Positions 1 to 9,156 of a DNA stretch of 64,000 bases are shown in pieces (the stretch's first letter is position 1; each line of letters starts with the position of its first letter). The notes under the pieces were generated by a model. The model searched no databases. It had not been told where the DNA came from and saw only the letters and a list, made by a program, of their open reading frames with translations. The position numbers and the translations under genes were made by a program. The DNA is taken from contig NZ_CAKMMF010000003.1 of assembly GCF_927798095.1 (NCBI RefSeq), positions 160,612 through 224,611 of the forward strand, read 5' to 3'. This DNA is from Paenibacillus plantiphilus. Its GTDB lineage: Bacteria > Bacillota > Bacilli > Paenibacillales > Paenibacillaceae.

Positions 1-3000
1 CATCTGCAGCGCCGTCAAAATTTTGCCCAGCATTAACGCTAACACTGCGTGACAATGTATCCTTGTTAAACAGCAAAATATACGTCTTCCCGTTCGTTCC
101 TTCAATCGTATAAGCACCCACTGCGTCGAAAAGCGTGGAGCTCGTCTTAACGCTGCTGCCTTCGATTTTGGAACCATTGCCATCATAGTCCAGATACAGC
201 TTGAATGCGTCCTCAATTGGCGTACCCGCACGGAAATTGCCGAATCTTGTCGCCAAATCCACACCTTCTCTGCCGAAAATTGCGAGTGCCTCCGCTTGAG
301 CCAGACCGGCAGTAATTCCGTTGCCGTTGCCGAAATTATACTCCGTAATTGCCAGCTTGATCCCCGGCATATTATTGTCCACGATCTCCTTCATTCTCGG
401 AATCAAACGAATCGGCTCTTGAATCCAAGAGTTGTCGATGAAATCATCGTCGTATAGAGATTTCAATGCCTGGAAGCGCCTTTTGGCCGTTTGCGGCCCC
501 TCGTCTGCTGTCGGCACCGGAATCTCCTGTGAATAATAGTGGATGTCCAAATAATCGATCAAACGAACGCCTGTGTTGTCCTCATGCTGTTTTGCCTGCT
601 GCAAGTACCACTCCAGAAAAGGCTTGCCGTCATGGGCAGCACGGTCAGGACCCTCTGCGCAATTGTCAGCGGACGAATAGAAATATGCGCACCAGCCCCA
701 TGAGACCGGGCCGAATAATTGGGCATCCGGGTCCTGCGCTTTAATCGCGGTTCCGTATTGTAACGTCTTATCCCACAGCTCGTCATAGGTCGGAGCCTCA
801 GGATGTACATCGCGATGTGTAACATGCCAAATTTCCGGCTCATTATCCAGAGCGTACATATGAACACGGTCATTCGTTCTTTGAGCCATATGGTCGATCC
901 AGCGCGTAGCAAAATCTGTGCCGACCTGCTTGGACGTGTCCGTCGGATCATTGCCTGTAACGAGTGATCCATCAGGACGAACACCGTTTCCTGCATCTCG
1001 AAGCTCTGATGCCCATTCCCGCTGCACCCCATATTTTTGCTGAGAAAATCCGTAGCTTATCGTGCGGTCCTTCGGTGTCCATCCAATCGTCGGAATCGTC
1101 ATCAATACATTACCGCCGCCTGCATGGACTTCGTCAATAAATCGGTCCGACATCGATCCGCCAGGTAGCTGCTCCGGCTGATCATTATCATATGGATAAT
1201 TGATATAAAACCAGTCGTTCGCCCGATTCGCTACGTCCAGCTCCCAGTTGTAACGTGTCGTCTGATTGCCGCCCCAGCGCTCGATCGGGAACGTCAGCTC
1301 GGAGTCTGTCGGATTGCTCTCATCGTAATTGATGCCGTAAATATCATTATTAATCGGCTTGCGCGCTGCCGCTTGATCAACAGTTACTGTAATAAGCGGC
1401 AGCTCAGGCTCAGGCAGCTGACCTGAATTCGGATTGCGAAGCAGCACGATATCATCGAAGTACACCGCTCCTTGATTGTCCTCAGTAGCCGCTTGCAGTA
1501 TGAGACCGTCAAATTGACCAAATTCGACACCAAGGTCCGTCATGCTAACGGTCACCTTGGACCATTGTCCTGCGGGCAAAGAATTACCCGGCAGCAATTC
1601 GTTCAGATCAACAGCACCAAGGGATTGATTGCCGTCATAGGCATGAAGCATGAGCAGCTGTCCGCCAACTGTCCCGCCATGCAGCCAAAATTCAAAGCCG
1701 TAATAATGCTCAACTTGTTTCTTCTCATCGCCGGTGATCCACACACCGTCCCAGCCGTCCGGCTCGAATTTGATTGAACGGGAGCCGCTATGCGCCTCTT
1801 CTTCGTTTGCAAAATCTTTCTCATGCCAGCTTAGATTGCGGAATCCGTCACTTAACGCATCCTCGTAGACCAGCTCGGAAGCTACATCCGTCACTTGAAC
1901 GTAGGCATCTGCCGTTAGTCCCTTATAGGATGCCGTCACTTTCGCAATTCCCGCAGCATGTGCTGTGAGCTTGCCCTGCTCCACAGATACAATATCCGAA
2001 CGGTCAACCGACCATTCCGTTTGCTCCGTAATTTGCCCTGTTTCACCAGATGCCAGGAAGGATTCGCTTTGCAGCTGCTGCTCTTCACCAGGAAGCATTA
2101 CGATCCGAGGCTTGTCTATTCTCACCTCAACAATGGCAGCTTGAGCGGCTTTCTTGGATAAAAGCGCGATATCGTCCACATACATCTCCGTCTGAGCACC
2201 TGATGTTGCACCTACCAAACGGAATCCGTCGAACAATTGATTCGTCAGATTCATATCCGCAAGCGTTACCTCTACAAGCTTCCATTCACCGGCTGAGATA
2301 CCTTCTGGCAGCCAATGATTCAGCCCCCGCTCGGCAACCGCAACTCCTCCTGCTGTCAGGACAAGCTTAACATCCTGACCGCCGGAATCGCCGCCATGCA
2401 CCCAGAATTTCAGCCTGTCAAATTCCTTGACAGTCAGAATGCGGTCGCTGTATAGATACAGCGCTTCATCACCGTCTGGCAAATATTGAATCGCCCGTTC
2501 GCCCGTATGAACAACGGATTCTTCCTCCAGACTGACCTCGGCCCAGCTGTAATTGGTTATTGATGAAGCCAATGCATCATCGAACAGGTAAAAGCCCTCC
2601 ACCGGTTCAACAGGCAGCACCGGGTCGCCTTCGGTTACCTCGACAGGAAGTAGCGCTTCAAAGCCTTCATACGCTGCCCGAATAAACGTCGAGCCGCTCT
2701 GAAGACCTCTAACCAATCCGCTGGCAACTACGGCAATAGTCTCATCCTGAGAGGACCACTGCACGCCATCGCCGGCTGCTGTCAACGAACCGTCTTCATG
2801 CAACACATGAAGCGTAGCAGGCCCAAGCTTACCGCTCTTCAGGTCAAGCTTCTCCTGTTCAAACACGATCCCGGTTACAGCCGCATCACCTTCGGGCTCT
2901 TCGTTGGGATCTGGCTCTTCATTAGGATCTGGCTGTTCGTTTGGATCAGGCTGTTCGCCGACATTTTTTTCATCGAACGACATATCGTCCATGTAGATCG

Positions 3001-3520
3001 GCTCTTGCTGACCCGATCCCCATATCAGAATACCGTCCAGCAGACCAGTAACGCCGAATTGTGCGAGCGGCACATGAACGAGCTTCCATTCATTTGCTGC
3101 AACTCCGTCAGGCAGCAATTGGCTGGAGTCGATCTCTGCAATGCTTTGACCGCCCAGCGTGAGCCATAGCTTGAATTTCTGCCCCCCGTCTGCTCCTCCA
3201 TGAACCCAGAAGCTCAGCGACTCGTACTCCTGCGCATTCATAACTCTGTCCTTATAGAAATATAGGGCCATGCCTTCATCTGGGTCAAACTGAATCGACC
3301 GGCTTCCACTATGGACCATTTCCGTCTCTTCAAGACTCATTCTTGCCCAGCCATAATTGACGAACGACTCGGATAAAGAATCGTCATACACGACCAGCTT
3401 GTCCGATGATTGCCCGTATGATTGCGATACAGGCATAACAAACTGCCCGAGTAGAAGCGCCGCAACAAGCAGCGCCGCCAATGTCTTATTCCTGAAAACT
3501 TTATTCCTTGCATTCTCCAT
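1..3520 (-). CDS. Secreted glycoside hydrolase family 44 endoglucanase/xyloglucanase, multimodular, 3' end outside window
   Basis: An extracellular beta-1,4-glucanase, probably acting on xyloglucan, CMC or mannan-type polymers. I read at least 1173 codons from the ATG at 3520 after an AGGAGG site; the frame is still open at position 1. Order: signal peptide (residues 1-37); beta-sandwich CBM-like module (42-185); Pro-Asp-Asn-Glu linker of four near repeats (188-212); BIG2 Ig-like domain (214-293); second CBM-like copy (307-450); second BIG2 (459-543); third CBM-like copy (547-697); GH44 catalytic domain from about 704. The catalytic domain shows GGNQTTRYNW, the acid/base motif DNEP (E894) and the nucleophile motif TEYNFG (E1060). 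The 166-residue spacing is close to that of the two catalytic Glu of the GH44 enzyme CelJ. The family call is strong; the exact substrate is inference. The C-terminus lies beyond the left edge. Confidence 0.87.
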   Translation of the reverse strand, partial: MENARNKVFRNKTLAALLVAALLLGQFVMPVSQSYGQSSDKLVVYDDSLSESFVNYGWARMSLEETEMVHSGSRSIQFDPDEGMALYFYKDRVMNAQEYESLSFWVHGGADGGQKFKLWLTLGGQSIAEIDSSQLLPDGVAANEWKLVHVPLAQFGVTGLLDGILIWGSGQQEPIYMDDMSFDEKNVGEQPDPNEQPDPNEEPDPNEEPEGDAAVTGIVFEQEKLDLKSGKLGPATLHVLHEDGSLTAAGDGVQWSSQDETIAVVASGLVRGLQSGSTFIRAAYEGFEALLPVEVTEGDPVLPVEPVEGFYLFDDALASSITNYSWAEVSLEEESVVHTGERAIQYLPDGDEALYLYSDRILTVKEFDRLKFWVHGGDSGGQDVKLVLTAGGVAVAERGLNHWLPEGISAGEWKLVEVTLADMNLTNQLFDGFRLVGATSGAQTEMYVDDIALLSKKAAQAAIVEVRIDKPRIVMLPGEEQQLQSESFLASGETGQITEQTEWSVDRSDIVSVEQGKLTAHAAGIAKVTASYKGLTADAYVQVTDVASELVYEDALSDGFRNLSWHEKDFANEEEAHSGSRSIKFEPDGWDGVWITGDEKKQVEHYYGFEFWLHGGTVGGQLLMLHAYDGNQSLGAVDLNELLPGNSLPAGQWSKVTVSMTDLGVEFGQFDGLILQAATEDNQGAVYFDDIVLLRNPNSGQLPEPELPLITVTVDQAAARKPINNDIYGINYDESNPTDSELTFPIERWGGNQTTRYNWELDVANRANDWFYINYPYDNDQPEQLPGGSMSDRFIDEVHAGGGNVLMTIPTIGWTPKDRTISYGFSQQKYGVQREWASELRDAGNGVRPDGSLVTGNDPTDTSKQVGTDFATRWIDHMAQRTNDRVHMYALDNEPEIWHVTHRDVHPEAPTYDELWDKTLQYGTAIKAQDPDAQLFGPVSWGWCAYFYSSADNCAEGPDRAAHDGKPFLEWYLQQAKQHEDNTGVRLIDYLDIHYYSQEIPVPTADEGPQTAKRRFQALKSLYDDDFIDNSWIQEPIRLIPRMKEIVDNNMPGIKLAITEYNFGNGNGITAGLAQAEALAIFGREGVDLATRFGNFRAGTPIEDAFKLYLDYDGNGSKIEGSSVKTSSTLFDAVGAYTIEGTNGKTYILLFNKDTLSRSVSVNAGQNFDGAAD

Positions 3521-4299
3521 TACGTATTTCCTCCTCTTTAATGACATCACTTGCTTTCCTGTACCAGACCTTCTTGACGGTCCAGCCTGCTGGAAGGTTC
3601 GAAACCGAGTGTGCGATCGATCATCTTCTTCTTAGCTCCTACGTTAGCGGATGAGGCTCAGAATCGGCCGTTTGCGCGATGAATTGGCCACGCTGAAGCT
3701 CCTTTCCACGCAGACTCCAGTAACAGCGCTGCGATGTCTCTGTTCTACGCATACGCATTCAAAATCCGTCCATATACGTCCAATAGCGGGACTTGCCACA
3801 TGTGGTCGACCGCTGTCATGCAACGCCACACCCGCGCAGGGATTCCAGCCGGGTGCATACCGAGCTGACGCGGATCGCCCCTCTTCATTCACCTGCTCAT
3901 CGAACAGGTCATACATCCCTCCTTCCGCGCTCTATAATCGTTTTGCCGACTTATTCGTTCGAAGATCATAGCCAACCCAATGGTTGTCTGCTTGGGATTT
4001 TGTGCAATGGGTTTCTTTTTCTTGGAGAAGACTTGTGAATTTCAATGAAGTAGTGTCTGAGTTTACTAGCAGCTTTTACCGGAATTCCGGGAGGGGAAGT
4101 CGAATTCGATTGGGAACGGGCGAAGTACTCGCTTATCTGATCGCGACAGACATACGTTTATCGCTCAGAGCAATCCTTTCTCATACAAGCAAACCTCGTT
4201 GTGGTTAAACGCTAGCACATATCGCCCTACTACGTGCTGAGAGCTGAGCGTAGTACAGTGCAATGCAGGGAGTAAATTATACCGTGCTCATTGTCAGCA
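3521..4299. other. Long non-coding leader upstream of the GH44 gene, with hairpins
   Basis: About 780 bases separate the GH44 start from the lipoprotein stop. Read on the minus strand there is a near-perfect 8-bp hairpin (3893-3911, stem ACCTGTTC/GAGCAGGT) and a CACCCG/CGGGTG hairpin further down. A 90-codon ORF (3916-3644) starts with a good GGAGG site but has Cys/Arg/Ser-rich composition and no family resemblance, so I do not call it a gene. The 3' part near 3630-3660 vaguely resembles the end of a ydaO-type leader, but the other conserved elements are missing. I see no recognised riboswitch. Confidence 0.4.
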
Positions 4300-4749
4300 T
4301 CACGGCTTCTTCTCATAGACGAGCGCGCCGGTCACTGTTTTTTTATTCTCCTGATCTAGCTGGAGGTTGAACACGAACAGCTCATTGTTGGTTGAGCCTG
4401 AGAAGCTATAGAAGCCGGCTTCTTCAATTTTGAAGCTTTCCTTATAACCGGCCTTGTCTGCATAACCCTGATACAGCTTCACAGCCTCCTCGAAGGGCAT
4501 CTCCGTTTCAATTGCAACCGTAATGTTGCCGGACGCCTCGCTTTTTAAAGAGGATGTAATCTTAATCTCTGCTGGAAGTGGAATATCGCTCGGAAAGCCC
4601 TCGGGAACCTCCGTTTTGCTGGAGATCGTAAGCTGCTTCCCTTCATCAGTCTCATAGGTCAAACTGCCATTGTCCTCAGAGCAGCCTGCAGTAAACATCA
4701 TTACAGTCAAACTAATGGCTGCGATTGCAAAATACCGTTTTCGTCTCAT
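4300..4749 (-). CDS. Small secreted lipoprotein of unknown function
   Basis: 149 residues from ATG 4749. An ATG 12 bases upstream (4761) is possible, but its GAGAGG lies directly against it, whereas ATG 4749 has GAGGA at normal spacing. The N-terminus is a type II signal peptide with a Lys/Arg start, a hydrophobic stretch and a TAGC lipobox, so the mature protein should be lipid-anchored on the outer membrane face. The mature part has a short Asp/Glu-rich segment followed by an alpha/beta region with a PSDIPLP motif, seen in many small Bacillales lipoproteins. I cannot assign a function. It stands alone between the GH44 leader and a tandem repeat array. Confidence 0.7.
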   Translation of the reverse strand: MRRKRYFAIAAISLTVMMFTAGCSEDNGSLTYETDEGKQLTISSKTEVPEGFPSDIPLPAEIKITSSLKSEASGNITVAIETEMPFEEAVKLYQGYADKAGYKESFKIEEAGFYSFSGSTNNELFVFNLQLDQENKKTVTGALVYEKKP

Positions 4750-4869
4750 TTCATTCCTCATCCTCTCTCATCTGTTGTTCTCCTTTTTCGCTTCGAGATC
4801 GAGAGCGTGCGGGCGAGAATTCCATACCTTCGTCCCCCTAGCTGCAAGTTTCGCAAAAAAATGATCCTT

Positions 4870-5612
4870 TCGAAAATAATCCTTTCGAGAGATACGCACT
4901 CTGTTAGGCGGTTTTTCATGCTTACAGCGCGCTCGCCCTCGGATTTTCTGTCTGTAAGCAGGTTTTTCACGCTTTCGGGTGCGGGGTGGCACTCCTTTCG
5001 AGCGATACGCACTCTGTTAGACGGTTTTTCATGCTTACAGCGCGCTCGCCCTCGAATTTTCTGTCTGTAAGCAGGTTTTTCACGCTTTCGGGTGCGGGGT
5101 GGCACTCCTTTCGAGCAACAAGCACTCTGTTAGGCGGTTTTTCATGCTTACAGCGCGCTCGCCCTCGAATTTTCTGTCTGTAAGCAGGTTTTTCACGCTT
5201 TCGGGTGCGGGGTGGCGCTCCTTTCGAGCGATACGCACTCTGTTAGACGGTTTTTCATGCTTACAGCGCGCTCGCCCTCGAATTTTCTGTCTGTAAGCAG
5301 GTTTTTCACGCTTTCGGGTGCGGGGTGGCGCTCCTTTCGAGCGATACTCACTCTGTTAGACGGTTTTTCATGCTTACAGTGCGCTCGCCCTCAAATTTTC
5401 TGTCTGTAAGCAGGTTTTTCACGCTTTCGGGTGCGGGGTGGCACTCCTTTCGAGCAACAAGCACTCTGTTAGGCGGTTTTCATGCTTACAGCGCGCTCAC
5501 CCTCGGATTTTCTGTCTGTAAGCAGGTTTTTCACGCTTTCGGGTGCGGGGTGGCGCTCCTTTTGAGCGATACGCACTCTGTTAGGCGGTTTTTCACCGCT
5601 TACAAGGGGCGC
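4870..5612. repeat. 113-bp tandem repeat array A, about 6.5 copies
   Basis: Seven copies of the motif CTGTTAGRCGG start at 4901, 5014, 5127, 5240, 5353, 5466 and 5578, so the period is 113 bp; one copy is 1 bp short because a T is missing from its T-run. Each unit contains two related sub-units of about 51 and 62 bp. Each sub-unit centres on GGTTTTTC and is flanked by arms like CTGTAAGC and GCTTACAG that can pair, so every unit carries imperfect palindromes. Copies are over 90% alike. The apparent 65-codon ORFs inside it are products of the repetition. Array B at 19667-20473 has the same period and core. Confidence 0.93.
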
Positions 5613-5647
5613 AATCCCGCACGATTCGAGAATTTGGCAGGGAGTGT

Positions 5648-6016
5648 TTATTTGTTTGGAAACGATCCCTGAATAAGCTTCAGATTTCCGATGAGAGGCA
5701 TAGGCTCCATTCTGCCGCGGACTGCATGAAGAACACCGATAACTGCAACCGCAAGAACGCCCAGCACACCAATTGGAATAATGATCAGCCAGCCGATAAA
5801 AGGAAGAATTGCGCCAACGAAATGGATGATTAACACAGCCAGCAGCAGCAAGAGACCTTGATTCGCATGATATCTGGCGAATTTCGATTCCTTGGCCGCA
5901 AGTAAAGGGATAAAGAAGAGGAGATAAGCGAGGACTGCCACTGCCTTGTTGTTGTCAATATCTGATTGCTCCGTTGCATTAATGATCGAATTGTCTGTGT
6001 TTGTCATTCTGTTCAC
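5648..6016 (-). CDS. DUF4870-type small membrane protein
   Basis: 122 residues from a GTG at 6016, or 119 from the ATG at 6007. After a polar N-terminus there are three hydrophobic segments: about 27-42, 52-72 and 75-95. The RYHANQG motif between the first two helices and the LHAVRGR loop are typical of DUF4870/YtmB-like proteins, whose function is unknown. The start is unusual: GTG 6016 immediately follows the stop of a 25-codon ORF in the same frame that has the only strong ribosome binding site. Expression may therefore depend on termination-reinitiation or readthrough. The gene ends close to the edge of repeat array A. Confidence 0.75.
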   Translation of the reverse strand: MNRMTNTDNSIINATEQSDIDNNKAVAVLAYLLFFIPLLAAKESKFARYHANQGLLLLLAVLIIHFVGAILPFIGWLIIIPIGVLGVLAVAVIGVLHAVRGRMEPMPLIGNLKLIQGSFPNK

Positions 6017-6094
6017 TCATTTCTGTTCATCATGTGAGGCATCTGCGAGTATGCGAGCAGCTTCTGCAGCTTCAATCGTTTGTTTGCTTTCCAT
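6017..6094 (-). CDS. 25-codon ORF directly upstream of, and in frame with, the DUF4870 gene
   Basis: ATG at 6094 follows a strong GGGAGGAG site and encodes a 25-residue Ala/Glu-rich helical peptide starting MESKQTIEAA. Its TGA (6019-6017) abuts the GTG of the next ORF with no gap and no frame change. It could be a leader peptide with coupled translation, the real N-terminus of the DUF4870 protein split by a nonsense mutation, or a site of programmed readthrough. The sequence alone does not decide among these. Confidence 0.45.
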   Translation of the reverse strand: MESKQTIEAAEAARILADASHDEQK

Positions 6095-6189
6095 TTGCGA
6101 TTCACTCCTCCCTGAATTGAAGCCAAAGCATGCGGCATCCAAGCCTTAACTATCGTACTAGCAGCTCATTCCCGCTCACAAGAGACACC

Positions 6190-6219
6190 TTCCCGAGTGA
6201 GTCGGGAATTATTCGGGAA
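6190..6219 (+). promoter_or_regulatory. Operator-like inverted repeat upstream of the two-component operon
   Basis: TTCCCGA at 6190-6196 and TCGGGAA at 6202-6208 form a perfect 7-bp inverted repeat with a 5-bp spacer. A third half-site TCGGGAA follows at 6213-6219. It lies about 80-105 bp upstream of the histidine kinase start, ahead of a TATACT-like -10 at 6254. The position suits an operator, possibly autoregulatory; the binding protein is unknown. Confidence 0.45.
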
Positions 6220-6296
6220 CTCTTTTCCCATCGCTGGAGGGATTGCCCTATGTTATACTTTTACAATAGATTGTTCTCATAGAAAGGAAAGCGGCA

Positions 6297-8408
6297 ATGG
6301 GCAGTCATCATATCCAATTTCGAGACTCTCTCCTTCGGACGGGAATGCATGTGCTATGGTGGGCGCTTGCCATCTCGTCGGCGTTTGTGTCGCTATTCAG
6401 CCACGGATTAGGGTTCAATATCTATCATCTGTCTTGCGGCAGCGACCCCTGCAGCAGCTTTCTTCAGATGAATACAGCGCAGCTCGAACAGCTGGCAGCG
6501 GTCGGCATAAGCCCTGATCTATACGGCAGTCTGACTGTCGTACTGCTCGCGCTGCAGAACCTGTCCTCCTGGGTCGTCGGTATTCTGCTGTATCGATACG
6601 GGTGGAAGGATCATTACTGCATAACGGCCTCTATGCTGCTTATTGCAACGGGCACTATATTCAGTACAGACGAGGTTCTGTTCGGAGAACTGCCTCTGCT
6701 GAACACCTTATTCCAGCTGCTCAATATACTTGGGGGAACCTACGTCTCCTTTCTGATGCTTTTCCCTAACGGGCATTTCAAGCCGCGCTGGACCTCTATT
6801 CCCGCCCTGCTTTGGATTGTTCATATTGCTGGCGTTTCCCTCCTCTCGTTCATCCCGCAATTCCAGAGCTATTGGCCTCCTCAAGCAATTGTTTATTTCT
6901 TTGTCGCCTCGATGCACATTCTGGCTATTGTTATGCTGGCTTACCGCTACACACAGGAGACATCGCCTGGAATACGGCGTCAAATGCTATGGCTAATCGT
7001 TGGCATCAGCGGGTATGCAGGCGCGGGGATTATCGGCAATTTGTTCAGTGATCATGCAGTAATGATCATGCTTGTCCAGGTAACGCTGTATTCCAGCCTG
7101 CTGTTCATTCCTTTCCCGATAGGAGTCATCGTCCTGGAAAGTCGGGCCAGACATATGTCGAACACATTCAATAGGACGATGGTTTATATCGTATTAAGCG
7201 TCCTGGGTGTGCTGGCGTATGCCCTGCTTGTCGGGGTGTTCGGATTTCTGATTCATGGAAAGGCCAATGCGATCGTATCGCTGCTTGCTACAGGATTGCT
7301 AGCCATATTGTTCCAACCGCTGCGAGAACGGGTTCAAAAGGCGGTTAACCGTCTGGTCTATGGCAAATGGGAGGACCCGAACCGCGTGCTTTCAAGGCTG
7401 ACCAAGCAGCTGGAAGAATCCTTAACACACACAGGGCTGCTTACCTCCATCGTCGAAAAGGTAGCAACTGCTCTGCAAATCCCGTATGCGGCCATCGAAG
7501 TATACGTCTCCAATGGCATGGAGCAGCTCGCGGTCTATGGTGATCCTGTTGATGAGGTGCGTTACATCGAGCTGGAGGTGCAAGGCTTGCCTGTAGGCCG
7601 GCTGATCCTTGGCGATCATCGGCATCAGCAATCAATGCCGCCCGGCATGCACAACATGGTCGAGGATTTGGCCCGTCAGGTAAGCATCGCCGTTCAAAGC
7701 TACAGTCTTGCGGACGATCTGCATCATTCGCGTGAACGGCTCATCAATGCGCGGGAAGAAGAGCGAAGAAGACTGCGTCGGGATCTGCACGACGGTCTCG
7801 GCTCATCACTGGCCAGCATGACGCTGCGACTGGACGAAGCGCTTCAACATCATGGGATCGATCCGGACCGATCCAGACAAGCGCTTGAGACTGTTCGGCA
7901 TCAAATGCGGGAATCGATAGCCGATATCCGGCGGCTTGTCTATTCCTTGCGGCCGCCCGCATTGGATGAGTTCGGATTGGCATTTGCCCTGCAGGAGCTG
8001 TCCCTGCAGTATGAGACTCCCTCGCTCCAGGTCGTTATGGAAGGAGCCGAGCGCGGTCTCGACCTGTCAGCTGCCGCTGAAGTGGCCGTCTATCGAATCG
8101 TGCAGGAGGCACTCACGAATGTTGTGCGTCATGCGAATGCGAGCATATGCCGTATTGGGCTTCGGATGGACGAGAACGTCCTCCATATCCGAATTAAGGA
8201 CAATGGGATTGGAATGTCGGCGAGCATAACGCCTGGCGTTGGAGTTCGATCTATCAAGGAGCGCGCGGAGGAGCTAGGCGGAGCCTTCGCTCTGGCTTCT
8301 GAGCCGGGCAACGGAACTGATATTCAGGTTAGCTTGCCAATCATGAAAGGGAGCGCTGATCATGCAAGAAACAGAAAAGGAAAGATTGCGAATACTGCTG
8401 GCGGATGA
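6297..8408 (+). CDS. Ten-helix sensor histidine kinase, NarL/ComP-type (HisKA_3, HATPase_c)
   Basis: 703 residues; ATG after AAAGGA. The N-terminal third has about ten hydrophobic segments up to residue ~340. An early extracytoplasmic loop contains a Cys pair (CGSDPC) that could form a disulfide. A conserved juxtamembrane stretch (FQPLRERVQ) leads into a GAF-like region (about 365-465). The HisKA_3 dimerisation domain has the H-box RRDLHDGLG with phosphoacceptor H498, and the HATPase_c domain has VQEALTN, DNGIGM and GNGTD. This is the NarL/LuxR partner class; the many-helix sensor resembles ComP and related Paenibacillus kinases. The ligand is unknown. The 3' end overlaps the response regulator gene by 47 bp, so the two are co-translated. 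Confidence 0.9.
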   Translation: MGSHHIQFRDSLLRTGMHVLWWALAISSAFVSLFSHGLGFNIYHLSCGSDPCSSFLQMNTAQLEQLAAVGISPDLYGSLTVVLLALQNLSSWVVGILLYRYGWKDHYCITASMLLIATGTIFSTDEVLFGELPLLNTLFQLLNILGGTYVSFLMLFPNGHFKPRWTSIPALLWIVHIAGVSLLSFIPQFQSYWPPQAIVYFFVASMHILAIVMLAYRYTQETSPGIRRQMLWLIVGISGYAGAGIIGNLFSDHAVMIMLVQVTLYSSLLFIPFPIGVIVLESRARHMSNTFNRTMVYIVLSVLGVLAYALLVGVFGFLIHGKANAIVSLLATGLLAILFQPLRERVQKAVNRLVYGKWEDPNRVLSRLTKQLEESLTHTGLLTSIVEKVATALQIPYAAIEVYVSNGMEQLAVYGDPVDEVRYIELEVQGLPVGRLILGDHRHQQSMPPGMHNMVEDLARQVSIAVQSYSLADDLHHSRERLINAREEERRRLRRDLHDGLGSSLASMTLRLDEALQHHGIDPDRSRQALETVRHQMRESIADIRRLVYSLRPPALDEFGLAFALQELSLQYETPSLQVVMEGAERGLDLSAAAEVAVYRIVQEALTNVVRHANASICRIGLRMDENVLHIRIKDNGIGMSASITPGVGVRSIKERAEELGGAFALASEPGNGTDIQVSLPIMKGSADHARNRKGKIANTAGG

Positions 8409-9042
8409 CCATCCGATGTTCTGCGAGGGACTGCTTTCAATTCTTCAATCCGAGGAAGGATTAGAGGTGATCGGACAAGCACATGACGGAATTGAGGCTG
8501 TGCGTCAGGCTGAGCTTCTGCAGCCTGATGTCATATTGATGGATGTCAATATGCCGGGCAAGAACGGTATCGAGGCGACACGGGAAATTATCGGGACCTC
8601 CCCTCATATCGGAGTTTTAATGCTAACCATGTTCGACGACGACATGTCCGTCTTCTCCGCCATGCGATCAGGCGCCAGAGGTTATTTGCTCAAGGGAGCC
8701 CAGAAAGAGGAGATTGTCAGAGCCATACAGGTGGTTGGTGGCGGGGAAGCGATCTTCAGTTCAGTCATCGCGCGTAAAATGATGTTCTATTTTGACGCTA
8801 TGATGAACAAAACTGCCGGAAACGTCCTGTTCCCTCAATTGACCGAGCGGGAAAGAGAAGTGCTGGAATGGATTGCGCGCGACCTTGGCAACACGGATAT
8901 AGCCCGGAAGCTGGGACTTTCGCTGAAAACCGTCCGCAACCATGTATCCAATATTTTAAGCAAGCTGCAAGCAGCGGATAGGACTCAGGCGGTCATTATT
9001 GCGAGGGAAGCCGGAATGGGCGGGCTGAATAGCTTGAGCTAA
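8362..9042 (+). CDS. NarL/LuxR-family response regulator
   Basis: 226 residues; ATG after GGGAGCG inside the end of the kinase gene. The receiver domain (residues 8-125) has the acidic pair DD in LLADDH, phosphoacceptor D61 (ILMDVNMPG) and the conserved Lys in YLLKGA. The C-terminal LuxR helix-turn-helix (about 158-220) begins LTEREREVLEW and continues with the SLKTVRNHVSNI recognition region. It is the cognate partner of the overlapping kinase. The targets are unknown; the inverted repeat upstream of the operon is one candidate site. Confidence 0.93.
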   Translation: MQETEKERLRILLADDHPMFCEGLLSILQSEEGLEVIGQAHDGIEAVRQAELLQPDVILMDVNMPGKNGIEATREIIGTSPHIGVLMLTMFDDDMSVFSAMRSGARGYLLKGAQKEEIVRAIQVVGGGEAIFSSVIARKMMFYFDAMMNKTAGNVLFPQLTEREREVLEWIARDLGNTDIARKLGLSLKTVRNHVSNILSKLQAADRTQAVIIAREAGMGGLNSLS

Positions 9043-9088
9043 AAGCGGGCAATCGTTGCTGCAGTCTTATTCTATCTCTTAAGCGACG

Positions 9089-9133
9089 GAGAGGCTGAAC
9101 CCTGGCAGCAAACTGCTGGGACAGCCTCTCTTT
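9089..9133 (+). terminator. Intrinsic terminator after the two-component operon
   Basis: GAGAGGCTG (9089-9097) pairs exactly with CAGCCTCTC (9122-9130). The loop contains a second small hairpin, and a short T-run follows. It ends the kinase/regulator operon. Confidence 0.8.
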
Positions 9134-9156
9134 CACATCGACTTCACGTGATCACA

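Noticed and set aside
466-1032. ORFs of 92 and 157 codons within 466-1032
   Set aside because: They lie inside the GH44 reading frame, which has catalytic motifs and stays open across the whole segment.
3600-3700. Possible ydaO-type (c-di-AMP) riboswitch ahead of the GH44 gene
   Set aside because: Only the 3' end bears a faint resemblance; the conserved internal GGGTGAAT-type elements are not found in place.
3644-3916. 90-codon ORF with a good GGAGG site upstream of the GH44 gene
   Set aside because: Composition is not protein-like and no family is recognisable; kept only as a note on the leader region.
4870-5612. CRISPR array or a family of small 65-residue proteins
   Set aside because: Units are 113 bp with no constant-repeat/variable-spacer pattern and no cas genes; the ORFs recur every 113 bp only because the DNA repeats.
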